NCBI RefSeq assembly: GCF_047718555.1
Contig: NZ_JBDNRK010000013.1
Location: 1-64,000, forward strand
Length of the DNA: 64,000 nucleotides
Direction of reading: 5' to 3'
Source: Clostridium_I sp047718555
GTDB lineage: Bacteria > Bacillota > Clostridia > Clostridiales > Clostridiaceae
The notes under the pieces are model-generated. The model worked only from the letters and a program-made list of their open reading frames with translations, was not told where the DNA came from and did not search any database. Position 1 is the stretch's first letter. The number at the start of each line of letters is the position of its first letter. This document shows, piece by piece, positions 34,508-43,113 of the stretch. The position numbers and the translations under genes were made by a program.

Positions 34508-35437
34508 ATGTCAAAAATAGCAAAAAAATTAGTTGATTTAATTGGAAATACACCATTGTTAGAACTTTCAAATTATAATGCTCACAAGGGATTGGAAGCT
34601 GAAGTTATTGCTAAATTAGAGTATTTTAATCCAGCAGGAAGTGTAAAAGATAGAATTGGATATGCTATGATAAAAGACGCGGAAGAAAAGGGCCTAATAA
34701 ATAAAGACACGGTTATAATTGAACCTACAAGTGGTAATACAGGAATAGGACTTGCTTTTGTGGCAGCTTCAAAAGGATACAGACTTATACTGGCTATGCC
34801 TGAGACAATGACTTTGGAGAGAAGAAATCTTCTCAAAGCGCTTGGTGCAGAGTTAGTTTTAACACCAGGGCCAGAAGGAATGAAAGGTGCCATTAAAAAG
34901 GCTGAAGAATTGGCAAAGGAAAATCCAAATTCTTTTATACCACAACAATTTAAGAATCCAAATAATCCTGAGATTCACAAAAAGACTACTGCTGAAGAGA
35001 TTTGGAAAGATACAGATGGACAAGTAGATATTTTTATAGCTGGGGTCGGTACAGGTGGTACTGTTAGTGGTGTAGGTGCAGCATTAAAAAGTAAAAACCC
35101 TAATATAAAGATTATTGCTGTTGAACCATTTGATTCGCCAGTTTTATCTGGTGGAAAACCAGGACCACACAAAATTCAAGGTATTGGAGCAGGATTTATT
35201 CCAGATACATTTAATTCTGAAGTTATAGACGAAATATTTCAGGTAAAAAATGAAGAAGCTACTGAAACTGCAAGAGAATTGGCAAAAAATGAAGGCTTAT
35301 TGGTAGGTATATCTTCAGGTGCAGCTACCTTTGCAGCAACACAAATTGCAAAGAGACCAGAAAACAAAGGAAAGCAGATAGTGGTATTGTTACCCGATAC
35401 TGGTGAAAGATATTTATCAACACCTTTATTTCAATAA
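34508..35437 (+). CDS. cysK: Cysteine synthase, copy 3 (near-duplicate of copy 1)
   Basis: 309 residues, the same motifs as copy 1 (GSVKDRIG, TSGNTG, GVGTGGTVSG). The first 446 bases equal those of the 3045 gene exactly; after AACAATTTAA the genes differ at scattered, mostly silent sites. The upstream 110 bp are also related but diverged, so only the N-terminal half was homogenised. The role is sulfide capture into cysteine. AGGGGGG precedes the ATG. Confidence 0.93.
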   Translation: MSKIAKKLVDLIGNTPLLELSNYNAHKGLEAEVIAKLEYFNPAGSVKDRIGYAMIKDAEEKGLINKDTVIIEPTSGNTGIGLAFVAASKGYRLILAMPETMTLERRNLLKALGAELVLTPGPEGMKGAIKKAEELAKENPNSFIPQQFKNPNNPEIHKKTTAEEIWKDTDGQVDIFIAGVGTGGTVSGVGAALKSKNPNIKIIAVEPFDSPVLSGGKPGPHKIQGIGAGFIPDTFNSEVIDEIFQVKNEEATETARELAKNEGLLVGISSGAATFAATQIAKRPENKGKQIVVLLPDTGERYLSTPLFQ

Positions 35438-35529
35438 CCTTATTATGATAAAGTGGAATTAAAATTATATATTTCACAATAATAGCTAACTTAACCTTCG
35501 CGCCACTAAAAACTATATTTTAAGCTATA

Positions 35530-35578
35530 AGAATTGTCTCTAAAGGCTTATTTAAAGCAAATTTAGGACAATTCTATT
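35530..35578 (+). terminator. Terminator after cysK-3
   Basis: AGAATTGTCTCTAAA pairs with TTTAGGACAATTCT (one bulge), then ATTTTTAT. Confidence 0.7.
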
Positions 35579-35819
35579 TTTATAGATTTTTTTATCATAT
35601 TAAGTATTAAATCAAACTTACTCTTATTTTAGACACATAGGTCGGTAATTTTATATTTTGCTTTTATTTATTATAAAAATTTTTCTCACAAATTTCATCT
35701 TGTATTGTATTTATTCAAATAAACTACTAACTGCTTCATGGGCATTGATTCTACGATAGTATTGCAGAAATACATAAGAAATAAGGCTCCTAGTTACATA
35801 TTAATTATAATTAAGATAT

Positions 35820-35957
35820 TTGACAAAATAGTTTTTTAGTTTTATAATTTAAATTAAACAAATATGAATACTTGGTATTGTGTGCGCTGTTGACTAGAAA
35901 AACTAGAGACTATATTTACTTTTATTATATATGTAAAGTAAATGTTAGTCTTTTTTT
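35820..35957 (+). promoter_or_regulatory. L13: promoter, box and leader RNA
   Basis: TTGACA (35820) N17 TATAAT (35843), box TTAAACAAATATGAATACTTGG. Inner hairpin CTAG-AAAAA-CTAG at 35894-35906, outer helix GTT/GAC. Terminator GACTATATTTACTTT with AAAGTAAATGTTAGTC and T7. A close duplicate of L10, but now ahead of the nifX-like copies. Confidence 0.85.
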
Positions 35958-36038
35958 ATTACATTTTATTATGTTAATATACCTGATATTCATATTTAAA
36001 TAGTTAAATAGCGTTCTATAAAATGAAATAAGATATCA

Positions 36039-36119
36039 ACTAGAATATTGGTAGGATTAGAGGATCATCGGGATCTTATTGACGATTTAGATCAGGTATT
36101 TAATAGGGTATTTGAATAA
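36039..36119 (+). pseudogene. C-terminal remnant of the second sulfhydrylase
   Basis: Reads TRILVGLEDHRDLIDDLDQVF, matching TIRISVGLEDPEDLIADLDQAF at the end of the 28474 gene. The rest of that gene is missing. It marks the left part of the duplicated block. Confidence 0.75.
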
Positions 36120-36159
36120 TGGTCTTATAAAATTATTATATTTTATGGGGAGGGATTTA

Positions 36160-36501
36160 ATGTCATATAAAGTTGCTATTGCTACTTCTAATGGTAAATT
36201 TGTAAATCAGAATTTTGATAAAGCTACACAATTTGCAATTTATGAAGTTGAAGATAAAAAATTTAATTTATTAGAAGTTAGAGAAAATAATCATATATGC
36301 AATGATAGTGAGCAGCAGAAAAATTCCATGTACGAGACTATAAATTTTCTACTAGATTGCAAAGTTGTGCTTATAAGTATGATAGCTGTGGAGCCAGAGA
36401 ATGTATTATTCCATAAAGGCATAATTACCTATGAAACATCTGATGCCATAGATGATGTTTTGCAATATGTTTCTTCTAATATTGAGGAGAAATATTTTTA
36501 A
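36160..36501 (+). CDS. NifX-domain protein 3 (duplicate of protein 1, motif altered)
   Basis: 113 residues from the ATG with GGGGAGGG five bases upstream. Closely follows the 29975 protein, but NQHFGKA has become NQNFDKA, removing the His and Gly of the family motif, and PACGDNG became HICNDSE. The reading frame stays open, so it may be drifting or adapted. Probably weak or altered cluster binding. Confidence 0.75.
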   Translation: MSYKVAIATSNGKFVNQNFDKATQFAIYEVEDKKFNLLEVRENNHICNDSEQQKNSMYETINFLLDCKVVLISMIAVEPENVLFHKGIITYETSDAIDDVLQYVSSNIEEKYF

Positions 36502-36508
36502 CATAAAT

Positions 36509-36633
36509 AAAGGTTCTACGTTAAAATGTGCGCTTGACTTTTATAACTTGTTTATCATACTGATTTTTTCAATAAAATAAAGTCTAAAAATTATATGATA
36601 TTTAATGTCCAGCACACATTCTGATGATGACTC
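36509..36633 (+). repeat. Mini-element family 2, copy A
   Basis: AAAGGTTCTACGTTAAAATG ... CACACATTCTGATGATGA. The reverse complement recurs at 38141-38270. It separates the two duplicated nifX-like genes, which are adjacent in the original copy. Confidence 0.65.
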
Positions 36634-36686
36634 TAAATAAATTTCAAGTAAATAAATATACATTATGTGAATGGAGATGTAATAAA

Positions 36687-37034
36687 ATGTCATATAAAAT
36701 AGCAGTTGCTAGTAGTGATGGTAAAGATATAAATCAACATTTTGGAAGCGCTGAGCAGTTCTTTGTTTATAAAGTGGAAGATAATAATAATTTTAAATTT
36801 GTAGAATTAAGAAAAGCAATAGATTTTCATAGTAAGCATGAGGATCATGTTTCTAAATTAAAAAATACTATAAAAGGATTAAGTGGATGTAAGTTTGTAT
36901 TAGTGACACAAATAGGTGATGGTGCTTTAAGAATATTAAGAAGTAATGGAATAGAGGTCTTTGATGTAGAAGATTCTATAGAAAATGCTTTAAATAAAGT
37001 GATTAAATACTATTCAACTATTAATACACAATAA
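36687..37034 (+). CDS. NifX-domain protein 4 (duplicate of protein 2)
   Basis: 115 residues from the ATG with GGAGATG upstream. Keeps NQHFG and the His-rich FHSKHEDHV. Differs from the 30371 protein at scattered sites, so it is an intact duplicate and probably still functional. Confidence 0.78.
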   Translation: MSYKIAVASSDGKDINQHFGSAEQFFVYKVEDNNNFKFVELRKAIDFHSKHEDHVSKLKNTIKGLSGCKFVLVTQIGDGALRILRSNGIEVFDVEDSIENALNKVIKYYSTINTQ

Positions 37035-37039
37035 AGTAT

Positions 37040-37090
37040 TTGACAAATAGCGGTAGAAAAATCATAATAATTTCAATAAAACAAATTTGA
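37040..37090 (+). promoter_or_regulatory. Orphan promoter with sulfur box
   Basis: TTGACA (37040) N17 CATAAT, then AAAACAAATTTGAATAATA. No leader hairpin follows; the decayed regulator gene begins instead. It appears to be a duplicate of the L11 upstream region. Confidence 0.45.
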
Positions 37091-37123
37091 ATAATAAGAA
37101 TTGTTTTTTGAATTTAGTTCTTA

Positions 37124-37474
37124 AAAATGGTGAATATATTTGTGAAACAAAAATTGCTGAACAATTTGAGACTAGTAGAAGCCCTGTAAGAGAAGCTATA
37201 AGAAGTTTAGCAATGAAATGATTATTAAATAAAAGATGGTAGAAAATTTAAAGTATATGAACCGGCAAAAGAGGATATGCAGCAAATTTTTGAAATCTTT
37301 AGTTTATTTTTATAGAATAATAAACTTAAATGAAAAAATAGGTGTGAGGAAATATATGAACAGCACCTAGAAATTTTTAAGCTCATGGAAGAAAGAAATT
37401 CACAAAAGGCAGCGGAATATATGTTTAAACATATAGAATGAGATATAGAGCATGTTAGAATGTTAATAGATTAG
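37124..37474 (+). pseudogene. Decayed copy of the GntR regulator
   Basis: Matches the 33339 gene (KNGEYICETKIAEQFETSRSPVREAIRSLAMK then stop), followed by frameshifts. About 230 bp of the ligand domain is deleted between the sequences CAGCAAATTTTTGA and AATCTTTAGTTTATTT. The tail regains similarity up to the end. Confidence 0.85.
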
Positions 37475-37631
37475 CATTTTATTATTATTGACAAAATCAT
37501 ATTTATATGGTAAAAATATATATAAGAAATTTTTATTTTAATTAAATACCTATTTTTCTTATATGTTTAGTAAAAAGACCCTGTTATAGTACTATCAAAA
37601 TAAATTTATATTATAAAATAATAATTAATTA

Positions 37632-37793
37632 ATCTCATCAAGAGAAGCAGAGGGACTGGCCCGATGAAGCTTCGGCAACCTTCATATGTGTAATTAGAAA
37701 GGTGCCAAATCCTGCAGTTGAATGTTTAACGGTAGATGAGAGAGGGTATATGAAATATAAGACCTCTTTCAATATGAAGGAGGTCTCTATTTA
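37632..37793 (+). ncRNA. SAM-I (S-box) riboswitch with terminator
   Basis: P1 strand CTCATCA, conserved AGAGAAGCAGAGGGACTGGC, CCGATGAAGCTTCGGCAACC, and GGTGCCAAATCCTGCAG, with the closing GATGAG at about 37735. A hairpin GACCTC/GAGGTC at 37760-37786 is the likely terminator. S-adenosylmethionine binding should switch off the YezD-like gene downstream when methionine is plentiful. Confidence 0.93.
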
Positions 37794-37861
37794 TGTATTG
37801 AGTAACAAGAAAGTTAATAAATAATTTTAAATTTTTTATATTTTTAGGGGGGTAAATAATT

Positions 37862-38038
37862 TTGGAAAATATAAATAATGTAAGTAGATTATATAAAGAT
37901 ACGAATACGGTTTCTCAAGTAAATTTAGAAAAAATACTAAAATTGTTAAATGATATAAAATATGGTTCTATAACATTAGTCATTCAGAATGGAGTTCTCA
38001 TACAAATAGAAACGAATGAAAAAATAAGACTTAAATAA
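37862..38038 (+). CDS. YezD-family (DUF2292) small protein 1
   Basis: 58 residues from a TTG with AGGGGGG nine bases upstream. The family core is LNDIKYGSITLVIQNGVLIQIETNEKIRLK. Proteins of this family accompany sulfate-assimilation and methionine genes; the function is unknown. Here it stands alone behind a SAM-I riboswitch, which supports a sulfur role. A paralog lies at 39916. Confidence 0.85.
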   Translation: MENINNVSRLYKDTNTVSQVNLEKILKLLNDIKYGSITLVIQNGVLIQIETNEKIRLK

Positions 38039-38140
38039 ACATTTCATAATTTTTTTTGCCTATAATACTCATATAAGTTCTTGATAAATACTTACTATAA
38101 ATATTAAATTTGGTTTTTAATATATTATTATATTATTTTT

Positions 38141-38270
38141 AAAAGGCTCATCATCAGAATGAGTGCTTGATATTAAATATTATATAATTTTTACATTTTA
38201 TTTTATTGAAAAAATCAGCGTAATAAACAAGTTATAAAAGTTAACTGTGCATTTTAACGTAGAACCTTTT
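38141..38270 (-). repeat. Mini-element family 2, copy B (inverted)
   Basis: About 130 bp matching the reverse complement of 36509-36633. Ends AAAAGGCTCATCATCAGAATG and CATTTTAACGTAGAACCTTTT form an imperfect inverted repeat, as in a MITE. Non-coding. Confidence 0.7.
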
Positions 38271-38374
38271 AAAAAGTATATAATTTTCGAAAATTTATTT
38301 TTGTAGGTGAAATATTTATGAATTCTAATAAATATCTATACTGTTAATGTTAAATATTGGATATAATAACATTT

Positions 38375-38489
38375 TTGTTATAAGAATGGTTATATATTTA
38401 ATATAAAATATTTAAATGATGTAAATAAGTTGACCAGAAATACTGGAGGCTAAGTTTTATTATAAGAGATAAAACTTAGCCTTCTATTT
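38375..38489 (+). promoter_or_regulatory. L14: leader RNA of an MFS gene
   Basis: A weak promoter, TTGTTA (38375) N18 TAATAT. Inner hairpin CCAG-AAATA-CTGG at 38434-38446, outer helix AGTT/GGCT. Terminator GGCTAAGTTTTAT with ATAAAACTTAGCC; the T tract is interrupted. Confidence 0.8.
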
Positions 38490-38540
38490 GTAATATAGAA
38501 TTTTTTTAGAATATAATAAGATAATAGGAGGGGGAATAAA

Positions 38541-39746
38541 TTGGATAAATTTCCAACAAAAGATAAAATAATACTAGGATTTATAATATTAAATATAATA
38601 TCTGGTACATCTGGAGGAATACTGCAAATGGTTATACCACTTTATTCGTTAAGCATTAATGCCAGTACTGCTCAAATAGGAATAATAAAAGGAGTTTCGG
38701 GTCTTGGTATGTTGCTTTTAGTATTACCATCAGGTTTTCTCATAGATTATTATGGTTCAAGAAAATTATATATAGTTGGAAGTGTTATAGGTGCTATTAT
38801 TATTTTTACTTTTTCTTTCATAAAATTACCTATTTTCTTGATAATTGGTATGGGTATTCAAGGGTTTACAAATTCATTGAGATTTACTTCTTTAAATGCT
38901 GCATTTTTCAAAAATCTAAAAACAATAGGAAAGAAAAAATCTGGGTGGTATAAAGGTTCTATGTCTATAGGATTAACTTTTATAGGACCATTTATAGGAG
39001 GATATATAGTGCAAAATATAAGTTATAAATGGATATTTGTATTAATTGGAATGATGATTTTAATTCCAAGTTTAATTCTTTATATACTAAGTGATAAAAG
39101 CATAAAATCTAAACCTGAAAATTTAATCCAAATTTTCAAAGAACAATATTATGATTTAAAATTACTTTTAAGAAATAATATTATTAAGCAAACAGCGCTG
39201 GTAGAAAGCATATCCACTGCTTGTTTTTCAACATTTGTAACTTTTATTATTGTTCTTGTGGTTTCTAATTACCATCTTAAATCTATTTATGCCTCTTGGC
39301 TTATAATTATGGAAGGTAGTGCATTTATAATTACTGTATTTTTAGGTGGGCATCTTTTATATAAGTTTAAGGCATCAACTCTTTATTTAGAAAGTTTCAT
39401 TTTAGTTATTGTAGGAACGTTAATAGTAGTTTTTCAACAAAGTATAACATTTATAGCATTAGGAACTATTATTATGGGATTGGGATTAGGAATGACTAAT
39501 TTAATTACTTATTCTAGAGTAGGTGAAATTGAGGGTAAAAAGGGAAAAATTTCGGGGCTATTTGCTGCATGCACTGGTATTGGAGCAAGCTTAGGACCTA
39601 CAATTGGCGGGTTTATAGGACAGAGGTTTAGTATTAAATTTGTATTTTTAATATATGTACCATTATTTGTTTTGCTGGGATTTTACATTATATTTAAGGA
39701 TTTAAAAATGACAAAAAAATCTTATGAAATTGAAAACTGTAATTAA
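38541..39746 (+). CDS. MFS transporter under L14
   Basis: 401 residues from a TTG with AGGAGGGGG upstream. About 12 membrane segments, MFS loop PSGFLIDYYGSRKLY (about 67). Unlike the MFS gene at 32061 it carries the leader RNA, so it belongs to the sulfur regulon. It could import a sulfur compound or export a by-product. No close family assignment. Confidence 0.85.
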   Translation: MDKFPTKDKIILGFIILNIISGTSGGILQMVIPLYSLSINASTAQIGIIKGVSGLGMLLLVLPSGFLIDYYGSRKLYIVGSVIGAIIIFTFSFIKLPIFLIIGMGIQGFTNSLRFTSLNAAFFKNLKTIGKKKSGWYKGSMSIGLTFIGPFIGGYIVQNISYKWIFVLIGMMILIPSLILYILSDKSIKSKPENLIQIFKEQYYDLKLLLRNNIIKQTALVESISTACFSTFVTFIIVLVVSNYHLKSIYASWLIIMEGSAFIITVFLGGHLLYKFKASTLYLESFILVIVGTLIVVFQQSITFIALGTIIMGLGLGMTNLITYSRVGEIEGKKGKISGLFAACTGIGASLGPTIGGFIGQRFSIKFVFLIYVPLFVLLGFYIIFKDLKMTKKSYEIENCN

Positions 39747-39915
39747 GTAAATAATAAGTATTCAAAATAATGCAATCTATTTAGGTAATCTAATAAAATA
39801 GATATATGTAGACTACTATCAATATAATGAAGGAGGGTTTTTGTTATGTGTTGAAGATTACATCAGTTTTTAATGAATATTTTTAATTTGCATAAATTTG
39901 GGGGGATAAATTATT

Positions 39916-40092
39916 GTGGGGAATGTAAAAAATATAAGCAGATTGCATAAAAATAATAACACTAATTCTCAAGAATATATTAGAATTATATTAGAAACGC
40001 TAAAAGATATCAGTTATGGTTCTGTAAAATTAGTACTTCAAGATGGAGTTCTTATACAAGTAGAAACCAATGAAAAGATAAGGCTTAAATAA
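39916..40092 (+). CDS. YezD-family (DUF2292) small protein 2
   Basis: 58 residues from a GTG with GGGGGG about nine bases upstream. Core LKDISYGSVKLVLQDGVLIQVETNEKIRLK. Colinear with protein 1 but without an S-box. Just upstream, a strong GAAGGAGGG site opens an ORF that stops after two codons (ATG TGT TGA), a possible remnant. Confidence 0.82.
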   Translation: MGNVKNISRLHKNNNTNSQEYIRIILETLKDISYGSVKLVLQDGVLIQVETNEKIRLK

Positions 40093-40140
40093 TTTAATAG
40101 CAATTTTACAATTGAAATAGTATGTAAAAATTTTTAACAC

Positions 40141-40243
40141 TTGTTAGAAAAATATATGTATGATGATTATAGGTGGAGTAAATATGTTGACTAGGACCAC
40201 TAGAGACTAAGTTTTACTAAAAAAGGTGAACTTAGTTTTTTTT
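40141..40243 (+). promoter_or_regulatory. L15: leader RNA of radical SAM gene 1
   Basis: Inner hairpin CTAG-GACCA-CTAG at 40191-40203, outer helix GTT/GAC. Terminator GACTAAGTTTTAC with GTGAACTTAG and T8. Only a weak promoter (TTGTTA, GATTAT). Confidence 0.8.
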
Positions 40244-40276
40244 ATGTATTAAATTTAAACTATAGGAGAGATTTAA

Positions 40277-41455
40277 ATGAGTGATTTGAAAAAGAAACTT
40301 TATCATGAACTAGAAATAAAGGTTGCAGCAACGGTTGAAGGTGTTAATGTTGATCCTAAGATATTCAAAAATTTAGAATTGGGAGACAAGTATCAAGAGC
40401 AAGTTCATTGCCTATTTGAAAGGGATCATGAGCAGCATGTTGGTACTAAGCTGCCTTTTGCCTATAAGTCACCTAATGGATTAGATATACCTTTTAGATG
40501 GGATAGAAGATCAGCATACTCCATTAAATTTGAGGATGGAGATTATTACTTATATTATAAGGAAAATAAATTATTTGAAACTCAGTTTTTAAAGAGGCCA
40601 AAGTACTATGGATTAAAAACATCAGATGGTACACCAATGTCTACCGTTGGTATGTATCAAACTGGAGGGTCCATATCTGTTGCATATAGTAATGAGTGTG
40701 CATTAAAAGATAAGGGTGAAGATTGTTTGTTTTGCAACATAAATGCCACAAAAGATGCTTATGGCGAAGCTGAAGGAATATATTGGAAGTATCCTAAGCA
40801 GATAGCTGAAACTTATGCAGCAGGACTTAGAGAAGGAGCTACCCGTTTAAATATAACTGGTGGTTTTATACCTGAGCGAAGGGAAATAGATTATTATATA
40901 GATGTGGCAGAAGCTGTAAAGGAACTTACAGGTCTTGAAAATTTTAATGGAACTGCAGTGATAGGAGCACCTTTGGATTTTGAAGTTATAGAGAAATATA
41001 AAGAAGCAGGTTTTAATACAATAGCCATGAATCTAGAAATATGGGACAAAAATATATATAATACTATTTGCCCTGGGAAAGTAAAGCAATGTGGAGGATG
41101 GAATAACTGGGTAAAAGCATTAGAAAATGCAGCGCATGTATTCGGATATGGAAAGGTAAGATCAAATCTAGTTGCAGGGATCGAACCTAAGCAGTCTATT
41201 TTAGAAGGTGTAGAATATCTTGCATCAAAAGGAGTAATATGCTTTGCAGCACCTTGGTGCCCAAATCCTGGGTCAGCATTAGAGGGGCATCGTACTCCAG
41301 AAGCAGAATGGCATTTTGATTTAAACAAGAAGGTAGCAGCTATCCATAAGAAAGCAGGTTTTACGTATAAACAATTGTGTGATGTTTCAGCTCCAATAGG
41401 GATAGTACATGATATTTATAAGATAGAAGATGGTTTATTATCTGTATTTAATTAA
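40277..41455 (+). CDS. Radical SAM-like enzyme with CX8CX2C motif, paralog 1
   Basis: 392 residues. An N-terminal domain (about 1-110) is followed by a TIM-barrel-like region whose cluster motif is Cys141-X8-Cys150-X2-Cys153 (NECALKDKGEDCLFCN) instead of CX3CX2C. Later conserved blocks are TGGFIPERREIDYY, FNGTAVIGAPLD, ICPGKVKQCGGW, GIEPKQS and GHRTPE. Recalled similarity is to the MSMEG_0568-type radical SAM family, which also has a wide first Cys gap. The reaction is unknown; sulfur-regulon control suggests C-S or C-N chemistry on an imported compound. Six paralogs lie within 20 kb. Confidence 0.8.
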   Translation: MSDLKKKLYHELEIKVAATVEGVNVDPKIFKNLELGDKYQEQVHCLFERDHEQHVGTKLPFAYKSPNGLDIPFRWDRRSAYSIKFEDGDYYLYYKENKLFETQFLKRPKYYGLKTSDGTPMSTVGMYQTGGSISVAYSNECALKDKGEDCLFCNINATKDAYGEAEGIYWKYPKQIAETYAAGLREGATRLNITGGFIPERREIDYYIDVAEAVKELTGLENFNGTAVIGAPLDFEVIEKYKEAGFNTIAMNLEIWDKNIYNTICPGKVKQCGGWNNWVKALENAAHVFGYGKVRSNLVAGIEPKQSILEGVEYLASKGVICFAAPWCPNPGSALEGHRTPEAEWHFDLNKKVAAIHKKAGFTYKQLCDVSAPIGIVHDIYKIEDGLLSVFN

Positions 41456-41550
41456 TGTAATTATGACAAAATACATTAAAATCTAATATGTGTTTTGCTT
41501 TCTATTATTTTTTGATAAATATAAGTAATGGTATTGAATTTATTTATATA

Positions 41551-41674
41551 TTGACATATAAATAAATATACTTTATAATTTTAGAAAACATATATGAATA
41601 CTATAAATTGGTTGACCAAAAAATTTGGAGGCTAAATTTTATTTTTATTGCAAAAATAAAATTTAGTTTTTTTT
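41551..41674 (+). promoter_or_regulatory. L16: promoter, box and leader RNA with CCAA/TTGG stem
   Basis: TTGACA (41551) N17 TATAAT (41574), box AAAACATATATGAATACTA. Inner hairpin CCAA-AAAAT-TTGG at 41616-41628, a compensated stem found only here. Outer helix GGTT/GGCT. Terminator CTAAATTTTATTTTT with AAAAATAAAATTTAG and T8. Confidence 0.87.
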
Positions 41675-41722
41675 GTTTTCTAATGTAAAAATATTGTAGT
41701 TATAGAGAGAGGAGTATAAGCT

Positions 41723-41833
41723 GTGGAAAAAATACAGTATTAAGTATCTATAGAAAAAAGAGAAGTTTACTTTGCTGTAGTTTCCATTGAAGATAGTATA
41801 AAAGACAAATTAAATATGTACAAAAATTTATAG
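41723..41833 (+). pseudogene. Broken small ORF
   Basis: GTG with GGAG upstream reads MEKIQY, stop, then in the same frame VSIEKREVYFAVVSIEDSIK and on to a stop at 41833. It looks like a small gene interrupted by one nonsense codon, or a fragment. Unrecognised. Confidence 0.35.
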
Positions 41834-41872
41834 CACTAAAAAAATTAATATTTTATATGGAGTTGATTAAAA

Positions 41873-43072
41873 ATGTCTGAGATTAAAAATAAATTGTATA
41901 AAGAATTAGAACTAAAAAACAAGGTGAGTATCGAAGGAATAAATGCTAATTTGTCAATATTTAAGCATCTAGATTTAGGTGGTAAGTATCAACAGCAAAT
42001 TCACACATTGTTTGAAATGGATCATGAAACTCATGAAGATGTGGATTTGCCTTGTGGTTTTACTTCTCCTAATGGATTGAGATATGCTTTTAATTTAGAT
42101 ACAAGATCAAAATATTCTATAGAATATGAAAATGGAAGATATTATTTACTATATAAAGGAAATCAATTATTCCCAATAGATTTTCATGAAAAGCCAAAAT
42201 ATTATGATTTAAATACCTCTGATGGAACTCTTATGTCACATGTAGCAACTTATTCTCAGGGTGGTTCTATTTCTGTTGCTTATAGTAATGAATGTTCTTT
42301 AAAGGATAGAGGATTAGATTGTTTATTTTGTAATGCAAATTCCACAAAAGATACCTATGGTGAAAAGGAAAATATAAAATTTAAAAATCCAAAACAAATA
42401 GGTGAAACTGTAGCTGCGGCTTACAAAGAAGGGGCAAGACATCTGACATTAACAGGTGGATTTATACCTGAACGAAGAGAAGTAGACTATTATATAGACG
42501 TTGCTGATGAAATTAAAGAGCATACTGGTTTAGAAGACTTTAATGGTACAGCAGTTATAGGAGCCCCTCTTGATTTAGAGGTTATTGATAAGTACAAAGA
42601 AGCTGGTTTTAGAACTATAGCTATGAATATTGAAATTTGGGATAAAAATATTTTTAAAACTATTTGTCCAGGTAAAGTTGAAGTTTGTGGTGGTTGGGAG
42701 CATTGGAATAAGGCATTGGATTATGCAGTTAAAGTGTTTGGCTATGGACATGTAAGATGTGGATTTGTCGCTGGTATTGAACCTAAAAAATCTACATTGG
42801 AAGGCGTTGAGGCCTTAGCAGCCAAGGGAATAATTAGTCTTACAGGAGCTTGGAATCCTAATCCAGGATCAAAACTGCAAGGACACAGAACACCTGAATC
42901 TGAATGGCACTTTGATATGGCATTGAAATGCTTTGATATATTCAGAAAAGCAGGATTTACATATGAAAATTATTTTGATATTGCTCCTTTTCCAGATTTT
43001 CTAATACATGATTTATATAGAATTGAAGAAGAATTATTACCTATTTTTAAAGAAAAGGAAAGAGTTGTTTAA
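41873..43072 (+). CDS. Radical SAM-like enzyme with CX8CX2C motif, paralog 2
   Basis: 399 residues. Motif NECSLKDRGLDCLFCN, then TLTGGFIPERREVDYY, FNGTAVIGAPLD, ICPGKVEVCGGW, GIEPKKS, GHRTPE. The start lacks a strong ribosome site (GGAGTTG). A binding lipoprotein follows 32 bp later, suggesting that transporter and enzyme share a substrate. Controlled by L16. Confidence 0.8.
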   Translation: MSEIKNKLYKELELKNKVSIEGINANLSIFKHLDLGGKYQQQIHTLFEMDHETHEDVDLPCGFTSPNGLRYAFNLDTRSKYSIEYENGRYYLLYKGNQLFPIDFHEKPKYYDLNTSDGTLMSHVATYSQGGSISVAYSNECSLKDRGLDCLFCNANSTKDTYGEKENIKFKNPKQIGETVAAAYKEGARHLTLTGGFIPERREVDYYIDVADEIKEHTGLEDFNGTAVIGAPLDLEVIDKYKEAGFRTIAMNIEIWDKNIFKTICPGKVEVCGGWEHWNKALDYAVKVFGYGHVRCGFVAGIEPKKSTLEGVEALAAKGIISLTGAWNPNPGSKLQGHRTPESEWHFDMALKCFDIFRKAGFTYENYFDIAPFPDFLIHDLYRIEEELLPIFKEKERVV

Positions 43073-43113
43073 TTATACTGCAAATTTTAAGTAATCAATG
43101 GGAGTTGATAATA

